Shown piece after piece: positions 1 through 11,529 of a stretch of DNA of 64,000 nt. Position 1 is the stretch's first letter; every line of letters starts with the position of its first letter. The stretch spans positions 960,001 to 1,024,000 of the forward strand of contig JASJOG010000082.1 of the NCBI GenBank assembly GCA_030142905.1. The letters run 5' to 3'. A program made the translations under genes and the position numbers. Origin of the DNA: Heliopora coerulea. Taxonomy: Eukaryota; Cnidaria; Anthozoa; Scleralcyonacea; Helioporidae. The notes beneath the pieces are model-generated. The model searched no databases and had not been told where the DNA came from. It saw only the letters and a list, made by a program, of their open reading frames with translations.

Positions 1-3000
1 TTTTGCATTGAGATTATGTGAATGAAAATTCCTGCAGTCACATATTTCATTTATTTTTGATGTTCTCCTGTTTTCGTTGAAGGAAATATTGAAATTATCA
101 CAAATATTGTACACTGTATTGTAACCTGGTGAAAATGAGTTGAAGAATTAAGACCATGTTACAAGGTCCATCAAATGAAAAGGCATTTAGTAGAAAGCTG
201 CATGGTATACAAGTTATGAAAGCAGTCTGTCACAAACACAATAGTGCATTGACTGGCTATACATTATTGCACTGACTACTCTTCAGGTACCAGTATGTGA
301 CTTGCTTGTCTCACTTTAAGTCCTTATTTACTTGATAAACAACCCATTAAGGAGCAGATACCCCCTCTACCAAACTGAAATAAAATTGTCTGGTGGTAGC
401 CAGAATGAAATTCTAATGTGTATCCTTGCACCTTTATGGGTTAAATTAGAACTTCATAAAATGTGTTGGTACTAAACAGAGGCTTCGATCAAGGCAAATA
501 TTTGAAAAATTGATTTTCCTTGACAAAACCTAACTAATTCACACACCGTCACTGAAAACATTAAATATTAAAAAATCCAACACCGTAATATCAGAATGGC
601 TCACATCAGGAAGGTTGATTGTCTGAAAATCCTGTTGGTCCAGCATAAAAATCATCTTATTCTTGCAGCAAACTTGCAGGCAAGATGGTTATTAAGTTAA
701 AAATTATGTCCCTTCAGAAGTAGAATGGGAAGTAAGAGGATTATCAAGTTTTTAAATTATTAGCAGCATACTAACCAGCAGCAACAAATCCAAAATCAAC
801 GCAGTCCAGGAGCAGAAAGGCGGACAGGAATGTTAATAAGTTCAAAATTGTCTAAGTCCATCATCTGACTGATACGTAGGAAGGCTAATAAATCTAAAAT
901 CACCTCAAAATCATCCTAATCAAGCACTGCAGCTGATTAACAATTACGTTGGCTGAGAAATCCAAAATCATTTTAGTCCAGCAGCAAGACTGAAAATAGG
1001 AAATGTAATCTTGCTGCTGGTGATGGTTAACAAGTACGAAGATTATCAAATCCAAAATCAGAAGTTCAAAATTGTCTTAGTCCATCGTCAGATTGACAAG
1101 TAGGCGGCAAATACAAAATTAGCAGTCGTCCAGAACGTAAACGATGCTTAAATTGCTCTTAATAACCTACCGAGCTAACTGGAACTCTTTCCACACGCAC
1201 TTCCAAAAAATGGTCGACTAAAGACTCCATCAAGGTACCTCGAGGAAACCAGCCAAGGTTAACGAGTCGGCCACTCCACTCCGAACTTTTATAGCTTTCC
1301 ACATGGCTTCAGGCTGGCGTTTGATGAAATACGAGCGGCTCGGCGAGCAGTGGGTCTGGTTTCCCGATGTTTTGGATAAATGCAATTTTTATGGAGCTTA
1401 AAATCGGTTCATCGCTGGATAATCAAGTCCAGTTCTTTAGGAAAACGGTCGTCCATACCACATATAGGCTATCTCCGCGACGCCATGTTTATTTATACTT
1501 TTCCACTAGTTGACGACCAGTTCATTCTAACTGGGATTAAGGCGATTAGCCAATAGGAAGCAGTTTTGACTAGTTCACTCTAATTGCATGGGTGCCTTCA
1601 GCCAATAGGAGGCACTTTTCACTAGTTCACTCTAATCCCCTCGCCCACCGCGCGAAGCGCGGTGCGAGGGTGCTAATCTTGACGTGCGTGGAGTCCTGTT
1701 ACACGCGTGGTTACTAGGGAGAAAAATTTTCGCTTTGTGTATGTATCTTTATATATATATCCATGGATTCCGGTCACTCAAAAATGCCGTGTACCAGCTC
1801 GGGGACTGGTATGTTTTTGAACAAACCGGTCTCGTTCTTTTTTCCCTTGTATGGATCTCTCGCAAGTTGTTTACATTATTTGAACACTGAAGCCAGTAAA
1901 TGATTTAAGACCGGCAAAGGAAATGGCTTTCTTGGTGCCTGCGGCTGGTTTCGCCACCTCAGTAACTGCACAATTTATGACTTGACAGAGCAGTTTTCAA
2001 AGTTATCTCCTTGGAATATGCATTTGCCAACTGTTCACCTTTTGCAGCAACGCTTTGTCTTGGTTCTTTCTGATTTATATGAACAAGAGACGTACGGGAA
2101 CTCGCTTGCTGTCAGGACATTTGCGAAGCGACTAACTGTATTAAAACGACATTCTTCGCTGAAGTTGAAAAGATGTCGATTAGTATAAATCTTGGGACTT
2201 TTCACATGGTGGCAACCACTTGCCTGAGCTGCACAATCACAGGTACGTCTGAATCGAGTAGTTTTGAATTACAAGTTCTGCGAACGGAATTGTTTTGAGC
2301 AGCTTTCAAAAGTAGCTTCCCGACTTCATTCTTCCCAAGGGAGACTTCTTGTACGAAATATTACCGCCTGGATTTTGCTGGTGTTTGTCGTATTTTGTTG
2401 GTGTTTGTCGTATTTTGCTTGTCGTATTTTGTTTTATGTTTTGTATTTTCCGATTTTTGGTCAGCGATAAAACTGCAGATTTCGTTCATGTTTTCTTTGT
2501 TTACCATGTTTTCTTTGAATTACCAACGAATTACCATGTTTTCTTTGTTTACTTCGTCGATTTCGTAATTCGTTTCATCTTCGTCACCAAAGTCTTGTAC
2601 TTCCGGATGAATAATTAGCATAAACCCTTATCATAGCAGATCTTAAAGAAATTTGTAATCAACTTTGAGGTAACGTATATTTTATCAATTTTTAAAGTCA
2701 AAAATAATGTCAGAAAAATATTCAATCATGAGTTGTCCGTTATGCCGGTATCCGTTTGATAACCTATGAGAATGCTCCACTTTTTAGACAGAAAGTCTGG
2801 TCATCTTATGAAACAATCTTTCTTTGAGGATAATGTGAGTGAGAAGTCTAATTGGAAAATGACACGAAATACCATAAACCCGCAAATAATTCAGGGTATT
2901 AATCCTATCATTCATTGTTTGATAATTTGATTGTAAGGATGGACATCTTACCATTTGTTAAACCGTTGAACGTTATTCTCACCGAACTTTTGTTTTAATA

Positions 3001-3520
3001 AAGCAGAATTGAAATTTTAGACGTAAATATGCGTATAAGCAGTCTAAATATAAAATAATTTCCAGTTTGGATTGTTGTTTATTTGCGGCCAAATTCTGTG
3101 TGGATTTTTTTTTATTGCATGTCCTCTTCCAGTTATAGTCAGGAGGATTTGTTTTTTTGAGAATTTTGAAAATTTATCATTGTTACTTGGATTCTCGAGA
3201 GATATATTGGAAGGGTGGGCGAGGGGTTGTTGCGTGCACGTATTTCTAGTTAAATTATTAGAGTCAGCCAATCATAGTAAAGTTTGACCAGTTTCCCCAC
3301 GAAACCAGTGATTTCCGTGTGATTGAACGCTTTACAGACGCACATTCTGCTCCTTTGAGGAGAATTAAGACATTAGAGTATTTTTTAAATATATTGTGTG
3401 AAAACAAAAGTAGTAGCATTTTAATATTCCATGCAATAAAGAATAATTAAACATTTTTCATTCTTTCGAAAAGTTGACTAGTTTCCGGAAACTAGCTGAA
3501 CTAGTCAAGATCCACCCCTG
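1..3520. mobile_element. Non-autonomous DNA transposon 'A', copy 1 (left end outside window)
   Basis: The right end reads GATCCACCCCTG at 3509-3520 and is followed by GAGTA. The full second copy at 20079-22055 starts with CAGGAGTGGATC, so the termini are inverted repeats of the CAG...CTG type seen in hAT elements. The left 127 bases of this copy lie outside the window. Bases 1 to about 1585 and 3250 to 3520 match copy 2 closely. The 1.66 kb in between (about 1586-3250) are absent from copy 2. No transposase frame is visible. The interior has degenerate repeats of a phrase like 'aaatccaaaatca' at 560-1110 and several 'actagttcactctaat' repeats at 1500-1640. Superfamily assignment is inference. 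Confidence 0.7.
1640..1672. repeat. GC-rich hairpin in transposon A
   Basis: A short GC-rich palindrome (CACCGCGCGAAGCGCGGTG, flanked by CTCGC and GCGAG) sits in otherwise AT-rich sequence. It could form a stem of about 13 bp. It is inside the block missing from copy 2. No function is evident. Confidence 0.6.
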
Positions 3521-4233
3521 GAGTATGTTTGTTGGTCTACTTCTTTAAGTTGTCGGCTGGTAATGGTTTTCCATAAAATACAGTTGTAAGGAAGATGAGA
3601 CAGGGATGGATACCTTACCACAATTTTCCGGTAATCCAACGATCTCTACTTACGACGGTAATATTGGTCCGCCTCTGTATGGCATTGCTTCAGAAACCTA
3701 TGAAAGTCTACCTTCAAAATTCAACTTAAGACCGTATCTTGAAGAAATCACTTCCTCGTGAATTTCTTACGTCACTTCACTTCGTGCACTCTATACCTTC
3801 TTCAAGGTTTGAACGACGAATCAGGACATGAGATCACGAGGTCACGAGATCATTCCCAAAAGAGTTTCACCAAGCTACCACGTGGCAGGCCTTTCAACTG
3901 CGATAGTCGAAAGAATAAAGCCGATCACATGCTGGAATATGTAATTGATAAAGCACTGCCTACCTATGTTTGTTTTTTTTTTATTTTTTTTTTAAATTTT
4001 TTTTCTCCCTTTTGATGGGTTCTTTTGAATTTTTTTGTAGAATGGTACGTTAGCAAGGGACGCCTTTATCCTCAACACACCCTTTCTTTGCCCACATTCT
4101 TCTCATGACAAAATATCATTATTTATCAAACCACCAACAAGAAAATCTACGAAAATTCGTTAATGGTTAAACTTAAATCCCCCAACCCAACCTTAATAAA
4201 AGTTACGCATCTGAAAAACATATAGAATTGGAA

Positions 4234-4480
4234 CATTTTTCACATATGAAATTACCAGATCACGAATCAAATTGGAATGTTTTCACATGTGGAATACCTA
4301 ATTCACATGAGAAACGAACTGGTTCAAAATTTCACATATGAAATGTTGGTGTTTGAAACATGACTTTCAAATGTGAAGTGGAAGATTCATGTCTAAAAAC
4401 TAATTTAACATGTGAAGTTTTCATTTCACAAATGGAATTAAAACAATTCACGTATAAAATACTATTTTCATATGTGAAAT
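4234..4480. repeat. Array of CACATRTG-type palindromic motifs
   Basis: About eight variants of TTCACATATGAA or CACATGTGAA occur within 250 bases, in both orientations. The core CANNTG is the E-box form, but repeats of this look also occur inside transposons. The array is kept in copy 2 at about 22740-22990. Confidence 0.65.
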
Positions 4481-4729
4481 CTTCGCATCAACCTTGTTGG
4501 CCAACTCGCTGCTTACAGTCATGTGTGTTGTACGATAAAACGCCAGGTCGGGGCAGAGTTAATCCACATGGTTCGATTGTCGCAAGCCATTGTTTATCCT
4601 GATCTGTATCATTCACTCACAAGAGTCTTTAGAGCGTATTGCTACATTATTATACGAAATCTAAGAAGGAATTGTACCCTGAACCCTTTCTTGGCAGGAC
4701 GTCTCCCCTTGAGGAATAAAATCGCCAAT

Positions 4730-5220
4730 CGTTAGCCAGAGTTAAATTGCCTGACATTAGCCAGTGCGCAGTTACAAAGGATTGATTCGACTAAGGAGTT
4801 AGGATAGGTTATGATTGAGATAGGTCATAACCATTTTTACGGCAGCATATCTCCCTTAGACGTTAGCCCGAGTAAATTCTTCTGGCGTTAGTGAGCAATT
4901 AGAAGATAGATTCTGCCGGAAAAAAATTGAGATAGACCATGATTGAGATAGGTTATAACCTTTTTAGGAAGCCTGATATCTCCCTTTCATGTTAGCCAGA
5001 GTAAAATCATCTGGCATTAGCCAGAGTGAGATAATCTCTTGTTAGTGCATTGGCAAGAACAGAGGATTGATTCTGGTGGGAAGGAGTTAGTACAGGCTGA
5101 GATTGAGATAGGTTATAACTTGCGGCAGGATATATCCCTTTGACGTTAACCAGAGTACAATAACCTGGCGTTTATCAGTGTGCAATAACATAGGATTGGT
5201 TCTCCCAGGAAGGAGTTCAG
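4730..5220. repeat. Minisatellite, about 125-bp unit, four copies
   Basis: The phrase 'gttagccagagtaaaat' recurs in variant form near 4733, 4864, 4989 and 5149. Each is followed by 'gaggattgattc' and 'gattgagataggttataac' phrases. The matching region in copy 2 (23245-23630) has one unit fewer. Non-coding. Confidence 0.7.
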
Positions 5221-5456
5221 ATCGTTTATGATTGAAATAAATGATTGAAAGGCGAATGATTGAGAGGTGGTAGACCTCTCTTGAGTGGTTTGATTCAGCT
5301 ACCAAATAAATGATAAAAAATCACTACGAAACTAAAAGTATCATCAAGTAGAGTCAGTTTATGATACATCACCCCAATGTATGATAAAAGATGTCACAAC
5401 TCAAGAAACTCAGCCGTAGGCTATGATGTGATAGGGGTTGCTGAAATTCTTTGCAG

Positions 5457-5588
5457 GACAAAGGCACATCCGCTAAACCTAGACACGTTCTTCCAAGTAA
5501 GATCATTGTAGAGAACAACGGTAAATTTACAACTGCAAAGCCAGTCAACCCACCAAGACAGAGTCCAGGACGAAAACCAAATAAATAA
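5457..5588 (+). CDS. Last exon of a MENSK-family small protein gene (unit 1; exon 1 outside window)
   Basis: A good 3' splice site (ttctttgcag) ends at 5456. The exon opens in phase 0 with GAC and reads 43 codons to TAA, then an AATAAA lies at 5760-5765. The peptide begins DKGTSAKPRH and ends PVNPPRQSPGRKPNK; it is basic, proline-rich and has no cysteine, signal peptide or membrane segment. The C-terminus aligns with that of the complete gene at 8579-9919 through NG, PVNP and a final NK. By analogy with the unit at 19759-23992 its first exon is the 13-codon MENSK exon, here left of the window. The encoded protein would be about 56 residues. I do not recognise the family and assign no function. 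Confidence 0.55.
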   Translation, partial: DKGTSAKPRHVLPSKIIVENNGKFTTAKPVNPPRQSPGRKPNK

Positions 5589-5903
5589 GCAAGAAACAAT
5601 TTATAATTTGATATGATAATTTTTGTAGAGATATACACTCCTGTGATGTAATTTAGAAACGTTGAATTCCATTACCGAAAGGACAAAAAATTTTGCCAAG
5701 TATATTCCGTAAAACACTGTGTGATTGTTTTAATTCAAAAAATGAAACGTGTAATGTAGAATAAACTGCACAAAACAAAAAATCGAGTTCTTCATTGGAG
5801 TTTAGCTTGCATGTGTCTTGTAACTTTTCAATTTCATACGTTTGGTTGTATTCGTCGTTTGCTTGAAAGCTCAGCCAGGGACATCTATTATTCCCAACTA
5901 GGG

Positions 5904-6264
5904 CAGCGTTTCTCAGCGGGGGTGGTACCGCCCCTTAATGGGCGTTCAGAGAAGGTAGGGGGGCGATGAAGCAAGGCAGCAGAGACGGGGGTATTAGGAT
6001 GTAAGTGGTGGATGTTCATCAGTCATTCACCACCACAATATTTTACTTTCTTGTGGTCATTTAGTGTTAACATCTACTGCTACCTGACTAACTCAGCAAT
6101 ACCAAACTGAATAACCATACACTACAATTATTCAGCTCGGTATTGCTCTGGAGGTGGCCGCTGACGCTGGTACAGAACTGGGGCTGAGTTTGCTCAGTCG
6201 GGGGGGTAAGAGGTTATAGTATGCGGCAGGTGGGTGTTCATTCAAAAAAAGTCGAGAACCACGG
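5904..6264. mobile_element. hAT-like MITE (copy 1)
   Basis: A 361-bp element starts with CAGCGTTTCTC and ends with GAGAACCACGG. These ends are imperfect inverted repeats. The orthologous copy at 24305-24668 ends in CACTG, the expected CAG...CTG form. No clear 8-bp target duplication remains. No coding capacity. It was present before the block duplicated. Confidence 0.65.
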
Positions 6265-7020
6265 AATGACCCGTTCCCTTTATTTATCTGGTGAATATAA
6301 CTACTAGAATACCTTTCGAAATCTTGTTTGTGATGTTAATCGGAGCAATTGTCTTTCCATTCGCTTTGGGAATTCAATGTTTGCATGAAAATGAAAAATT
6401 CGCAAAGTATTCAGGTAGTTGTACTCAGCTGACGTAATAAGGGATACCGGCTTTCCACTGGGTCCGAATCGGAGGTCCAAATCCACTGGGTTATTTAGAC
6501 CAGAGATTCTAAATTAGCTGGGCTCGAGGATCCGAATCGGGCGATTTGTTTTTACGTCCAATTTACAGCTATAGCGGAGTAATAAAGTTTAATCAACGAA
6601 ACGAATCGTCAGATTAAACTCCATCATTCCTTTATGACTGTTCGTGTTTTACGCTGGGCGCTCATGTCTATTAAAACAGACCTTTCCGAATCCTGTTATT
6701 AGTTGGCTTGTATTTTGTTTGAAAAATGACTCATCCTTTTAAGCTCGAGTTGATTTTGTCCCCGACAGATGCCGTTCCTCATAACACGGCACAGATTAAA
6801 TAAAGTTTATAGGGCAGATGGTGAAGAAAGAATTGTTTATCTTGCTCGATCTAGCGAAATTCCTTTGATTTCTGTTACATGTCCCTGAAACATTCCCTTT
6901 CCCCTATTTTAGTCTTTACACTTGCGCAGGGGAACAACCAGACTATTCCAAGGGTGCGCAGGAGATAAATGGAAAAGATATCAATTTTTTTTCTGGATTT
7001 GAAAGTTCCCCGGAAAACAG

Positions 7021-7880
7021 TTTATATACTGCCCATGATGACATTGGCTTCCGCATTCAACCTAGGTCGCCACACTCTGCTTATCTATTAGCCCTCTTGC
7101 ACTTTGTGGCCATCATCAGGGGTCGCGAGAATTTTCTGAACAGATCTGACATGCGTCTATTACATGGCGTACACAGTTGGGTCAGCCCCTTTCCAAACCC
7201 ATTTGCAGTGGCCAAGCTAAGCATACCAACTGGTCATACTATGCAAATTTAAGATTACCTATGCATAGCAGCAGGATCGTGCTATGCAAATGTAAAATTA
7301 TATACGATATTTAGACATCAACAGAAACATACCCATTAACATTATTTTGCTGCAATTTCTAGTCATGCTTAGCATAACGCCCACCTTGACCACTAATTGT
7401 TGCATTTCTATACACTAACCATTGCGTTGGTAGATGTGTATAGCTTAATACCGGAATATCGGAGAGCCTGTTAAATTTGCATAGCATGACCGGTTGCTAT
7501 GGTAAGCTTCACCACTGCTCATGGGCGAGTCCTTTCTTGTAACAGGAACGTCATTCCTCGATTCTTGAAAGAGCTTTGAATTGATGAAAAGCTGACGTCT
7601 CTTGGGCGTTCTTCCTAGAGGTGTTTGTAGTACATAAACTTCCGGCCGAGCTACTTCTTGATAGTTGGTATAAAAGTAACCAATACTAACTGTAAAAACA
7701 CTAACTGTGCTAACAAACAGCAGATGTGCCGCACCCTTCCATCAACTATTTCGTTCGACACACCGCCTATATACTGCCCATGATGACATTGGCTGCCGCA
7801 TTCAACCAAGGTCGTCACACTCTGCTTATCTATCATCCCTCTTGAACTCTGTGGCCATCATCAGGGGTCGCCATATAAAC
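7021..7880. repeat. Direct repeats of about 105 bp flanking a MITE-bearing stretch
   Basis: Bases 7021-7128 and 7767-7871 are about 90 percent alike by eye; both run from 'atatactgcccatgatgacattgg' style sequence to 'catcatcaggggtcgc'. Between them lie a MITE (7206-7517) and about 250 bp of sequence with nothing recognisable. This stretch is absent from copy 2, where block B ends near 25440. Confidence 0.65.
7206..7517. mobile_element. MITE with about 42-bp inverted repeats
   Basis: The ends CAGTGGCCAAGCTAAGCAT and the complement of ATGGTAAGCTTCACCACTG pair over roughly 42 bp. Internal copies of 'tatgcaaat' follow. The CAGTG start suggests a hAT-type element. Flanking octamers do not match, so the target duplication has decayed or the ends are slightly misplaced. 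No coding sequence. Confidence 0.6.
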
Positions 7881-7889
7881 CACGTCTAA

Positions 7890-8893
7890 ATGTTAAGTGC
7901 ATTGACATCCGGTCACGTGATATTGCTAATCGTAAACATAAAAACACAAGATCGGTTGCTAGCAATATGTTAAATCACGACTGCAAACTGTATCCGAAGT
8001 TCTTCATCATCCATCATTTTGCGGTAAGTGGAGTTAATGCTGGGGAAGCGAATAATCGTCTTCACAAGACTCAACAATTTGAACTGGTAAAATTTAAACG
8101 TTACACCAATTCTAACTAGTTTAGCCGTGCCGCACGCCTTTCGAGGCTGTGCTGCTCGGATCGGCACAGCTACAGTAAAACTTATGAACCGAGTTGAATT
8201 ACGTCGTACCGTACAAACACATGCGCTACTCTGCCCGTTGAGGAACACAGGTTTGGCGTTCTTCTTGTTCTTTTGGGAAATTCCAGGTAAAGAGCGCCAT
8301 GGTACGGCACGGCTTTATAAATCCAAATTGTACCTAGCCGAGCTAATAAAATATGCCTCCACGGCTCGGCACAGCACAGCTTATAAACTAAGCTAGCCTG
8401 AATAAGGCTGCCTTGTTACAAACACTAATTTCGTGTCATCTGCAGGCCTCATTTCCCGTTTATAATTCGGTGCTTCACTCTACGGTATAAACGTTGTTTC
8501 CAATTGTTAGGTATAACTCAAAGAGCTGATTGTTCAGTGTGATAGTGATAGCACTGGTTGCAATAAGAAACTGTTCAAATGGAGAACTCCAAACAGAACC
8601 AAGAAGCTGAGAGAGAGGTGAGTTTATAGGCCTTTTACATGACACCACTCTAGAAGGTTATTTTGAATTAGTCGCTTCGGAACCTGTGTGTCTGTAGAAT
8701 ACAGAGCAAGAAACATACTCTCCGATCAATTCCATCTTGTAAACTCAATATTTGAGCAATCAGACAAGACGAAAAAAATCACGGTAATATTTCGATTTTA
8801 TTTCAATCATTGTCATAAAGCCGAAATATTACCGTGATTTGTATCGTGTTGTCTGACTGCTCAAATATTCAGTTTACAAGATGTTATTCATCA
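7890..8893. repeat. Segmental duplication block C, copy 1 (promoter side and first exon)
   Basis: This stretch matches 18819-20073 at high identity apart from a 242-bp foldback insertion in the other copy. It carries the 5' flank and first exon of the MENSK gene and part of a palindromic MITE. Confidence 0.8.
8110..8400 (+). promoter_or_regulatory. Proximal 5' flank of MENSK gene with three CGGCACRGC...TATAA-like repeats
   Basis: Three diverged copies of a phrase of the form CGGCACGGCTTTATAAAT lie at about 8160, 8305 and 8370. The last two contain TATAA-like cores 180 to 270 bases before the ATG at 8579. The same arrangement precedes the second gene copy (19480-19570). A core promoter role is inference; the phrase could instead be repeat debris. 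Confidence 0.35.
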
Positions 8894-9919
8894 GAGTATG
8901 TTTCTTGCTCTACTTCATTAAGTTGTCGGCTGGTAATGGTTTTCTATAGAATACAGTTGTAAGGAATCACCACAAGTCCCGATATTCCAACGATCTCTAC
9001 ATACGACGATAATATTGGTCCATCCCTGCACGGCATTGCTTCAGAAACCAATGAAAGTCTTACGTTCAAAAATTAAACTTAGACCATATCTTGAAGAAAT
9101 CACTTCCTCGTGAATTTCTTGCGTCACTTCACTTCACTATCCCTTCTTGAAGGTTTGAACGACGACCCTTGACATGACCGTCACGAGATCATTCCCAAAA
9201 TACTTTCACTAAGCTACCATGTGGCAGGCCTTTCGGCCGCAATAGTCGAAAGAATAAAGCCGATGACATGCTGGAATATGTAATTGATAAAACACTGCCT
9301 ACCTAAGTCTTTTTTTCCATTTTGATGGGTTCATTTGAATTTTTTTGCAGAACGTTAAGTTAGCGAGTGACGCCTTTATCCTAACCATGGTAAAAGTGTT
9401 CAGACGAGACGGTGTTTGGATATATGGTCTTAGGCTTAATTTCCAATTGGCAGAATTTTCCTCATGGGCGATATTTTTTGGTGTGTCACCAAAACAGTAT
9501 CCTACCCTGACCAAACACCGTGACCCATTGGAGCAATGTTTGCCCTCCCGACTCTTGACCCACTTTTGGCTTGCAGTCCACGGCTTGAAAACCCCTGTAT
9601 TAGCTGAGAACTTTTTATGCGCAGAAGCTTTCCATCTCTTCTCGTTGTCTGAATAGAACGGTTACTAACACAGATACTAACTTTTTAGCGAGACGAAGCC
9701 AAACTCGATGATGATATTCGTAATCCAGTTCATGGTGAAATGAAACACGAGATCAGAGTCATGGAGATCAATGTCCCTCTGGCTCGTGGCCATTCGTTGC
9801 CTCGTGCGGAAATGGAGCCTCTGATTATGCAAAGAATCATGAACGTTAACGGACAACTTATGGCGCCACTACCAGTTAACCCAGAACAAAAAAATTCTCG
9901 CCCAAAACGAAACAAGTGA
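8579..9919 (+). CDS. MENSK-family small protein gene, two exons (unit 2)
   Basis: Exon 1 is 8579-8617 (MENSKQNQEAERE, then gtgagt). Exon 2 is 9689-9919, after 'tactaactttttag', a perfect branch-point-like TACTAAC close to the acceptor. Both junctions are phase 0. The product has 89 residues: a Glu/Lys/Arg-rich start, a middle part with repeated Met and acidic residues (RDEAKLDDDIRNP, EIRVMEINVP), then a C-terminus with NGQLMAPLPVNP and a basic tail RPKRNK. There is no cysteine, signal peptide or membrane helix. AATAAA lies near 10040. Exon 1 is identical to that of the gene at 19759. Exon 2 is longer at its start than its two relatives but shares the NG...PVNP...NK ending. The intron carries a palindromic MITE and part of block B. 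I do not recognise the family; function unknown. Confidence 0.6.
8703..8911. mobile_element. Palindromic MITE with about 90-bp arms in intron
   Basis: From AGCAAGAAACATACTCT the sequence runs into 'aatcacggtaatatttcg', and its inverted copy follows from 8827 to 8911, separated by about 27 bp. The copy in the second gene (19883 onward) is interrupted near its right end by transposon A at 20079. No coding sequence. Confidence 0.7.
9386..9688. other. Intron stretch unique to unit 2
   Basis: Up to about 9385 the intron matches block B. After that, to the acceptor at 9688, it has no match elsewhere in the window. An open frame on the plus strand (9345-9656) crosses the boundary but shows no known domain and looks fortuitous. 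Confidence 0.4.
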
Positions 9920-10283
9920 ACAAGAAATTGTCGGACGTTCATTAATCATTTGTCCAATAACTTTCTGAATTGACCTTTTTGTAGCCTATTATTATTCTTA
10001 TTATTTTAGTATGCTATTTGACGACTACATATGACTAAAAAATAAACAAAGGTCCGTATATACTGGCCCACGGGTCACAAACTTCTTGTTCACTACGAAG
10101 AAAACAGCAAATTATCAGAATACAAAGATTGAATCCGTTCTCTAATGGTCGCGTTCTTTGGAATAAGTACGCATTTAAAATACAAGTGAATGGCAATTGT
10201 ATTTTTTGGGGCTTATTCCAGTCAAAGAATCGAATACGTAATAGTGTTTTGTCTATTCTATTTAACAAATAGAAAATTGCTTG

Positions 10284-10417
10284 GGTGTCTTTGTGCTGTG
10301 ATAGAAACACGAATGACGTCATTTCAACCGGAAATGTGCCTGGCGTAGCCGAGTGTTTTCCGGTAATTTTCCGGTTGAAATGGCGTCATTCGTGTTTCTA
10401 TCACAGTACAGAGACAC
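10284..10417. repeat. Inverted repeat with about 50-bp arms
   Basis: The left arm (10284-10334) and right arm (10367-10417) pair with few mismatches, both running through 'gtgatagaaacacgaatgac' and CCGG. The loop contains GTAGCCGAGTG, a phrase shared with other hairpins in the window. A related copy lies in opposite orientation at the right edge (63895-63985). Confidence 0.75.
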
Positions 10418-10439
10418 GAATGCTATTTCTATCAATTTG

Positions 10440-11520
10440 AAAACCACAAGAATACTTTTTAAAGACATGTTTCGGCAAGACTTATGCCATCTTCAGTTTA
10501 CAGAGTGATGTTTGCAAGGATTTAAACAGGAATTATAGAATGAATAAATTAACTAATTACAGTGACGTTATGCTAAGATGATTAATTTCTCCATCAGACC
10601 TGCTAGTCTCGTTTGAAATGATTCACCAAACTATGAAACGTAATCTCAGGAACTATGATCAGACCGCAAACCTCAAAACTGAAATTGCTCATCTCGCGCA
10701 AAACTATGTGTCACCTTATAAACCCACATCTACTCACTTAAAGAAACATCACATTCTTCGGAACATTAGAAATAATCGAGAAACCATTGTTCTAAAACCA
10801 GGCAAGGGCAATGGTGTAGTCATAATGGATCGCAAGTTATATAAGGACGGCTGTCTTAATATGATTAATGACAAAACTAAGTTTAAAAATCTAGAAGAAG
10901 ACTCTACATTAAGTGGAGAAGGTAAACTCCACCTGTTCGTCAGGAAACTTCAATCTAAAGGTTCTTAGATCTATCCCAAAGGCTCACAACCTGCCAGACT
11001 TTATGACCTTCCCAAGTTGCATAAACAAAGAGAGAAAAAACACCACCACCTTTCAGACCGATCGTATCCTCGATTGGGGCATATAATTACAAACTAGCCA
11101 AATATCTAGGTTCTCTCCTAAGCCCTCCTCTCTCCGACAATTACACTACACAAGATTCCTTTTCTTTCGTTCAAGAAATTCAGAATATCGACACACGCAA
11201 CAAGTATCTCATAGCTTTCGATGTACAAAACCTTTTCATGAATATTCGTCTCAACGAAACTATAAACATCGCCATCAATATAATATTTAAACATAATTCT
11301 AACTTTCCTGTTAACAGAATTGACCTTAAAATGCTATTTTCGTTTGCAACTACTCGATCCCACTTCTTGTTTAATGATTTTATTTATGAACAAATTGATG
11401 GAGTCGCTATGGGTTCTCCTCTTGATCCTATTTTAGCTAATCTTTTTATGGGACATGAAAAATACTCGCTTGACAATTAGAAAAATTCGAAAATTGTAAT
11501 TTACCGTAGATATGTTGACG
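10440..11520 (+). pseudogene. Penelope-like element reverse transcriptase remnant
   Basis: The first frame (10618-10968) includes ETIVLKPGKGNGVVIMDR, the hallmark start of the reverse transcriptase domain of Penelope-like elements. After a stop and a frameshift the sequence continues with LPKLHK, a PFRPIVSSI-like stretch, AFDVQNLFMNI (catalytic region A), GVAMGSPLDPILANLF and finally YRRYVDDK just before a stop near 11525, which is the YxDD active-site box. The leader at 10440-10520 includes 'tgtttcggcaagacttatgccatcttcag', a phrase of the type usual at Penelope element ends. Thumb and GIY-YIG endonuclease are missing here; satellite repeats begin at once. At least two frame breaks make it non-functional. 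Confidence 0.88.
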
Positions 11521-11529
11521 ACAAATAAG

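Larger units (their letters stand above)
3526..7011. repeat. Segmental duplication block B, copy 1
   Basis: This block is nearly identical to 22061-25440, with scattered substitutions and a few indels. It holds the intron tail, last exon and 3' region of a MENSK-family gene, an array of CACATRTG-type motifs (4234-4480), a minisatellite (4730-5220) and a hAT-like MITE (5904-6264). A third, shorter match to its left end lies at 8899-9385, in the intron of the gene at 8579-9919. No other coding sequence is seen here. Confidence 0.85.

Noticed and set aside
5369..5638. 89-residue minus-strand frame with hydrophobic stretch (also 23797-24042)
   Set aside because: It is antisense to the MENSK last exon, which has a proper acceptor, stop and poly(A) signal.
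8127..8396. 89-residue plus-strand frame upstream of exon 1, also seen in the other unit
   Set aside because: In unit 3 it is interrupted by the foldback insertion, it has no start-site support and its sequence is made of the CGGCACRGC repeat phrase.
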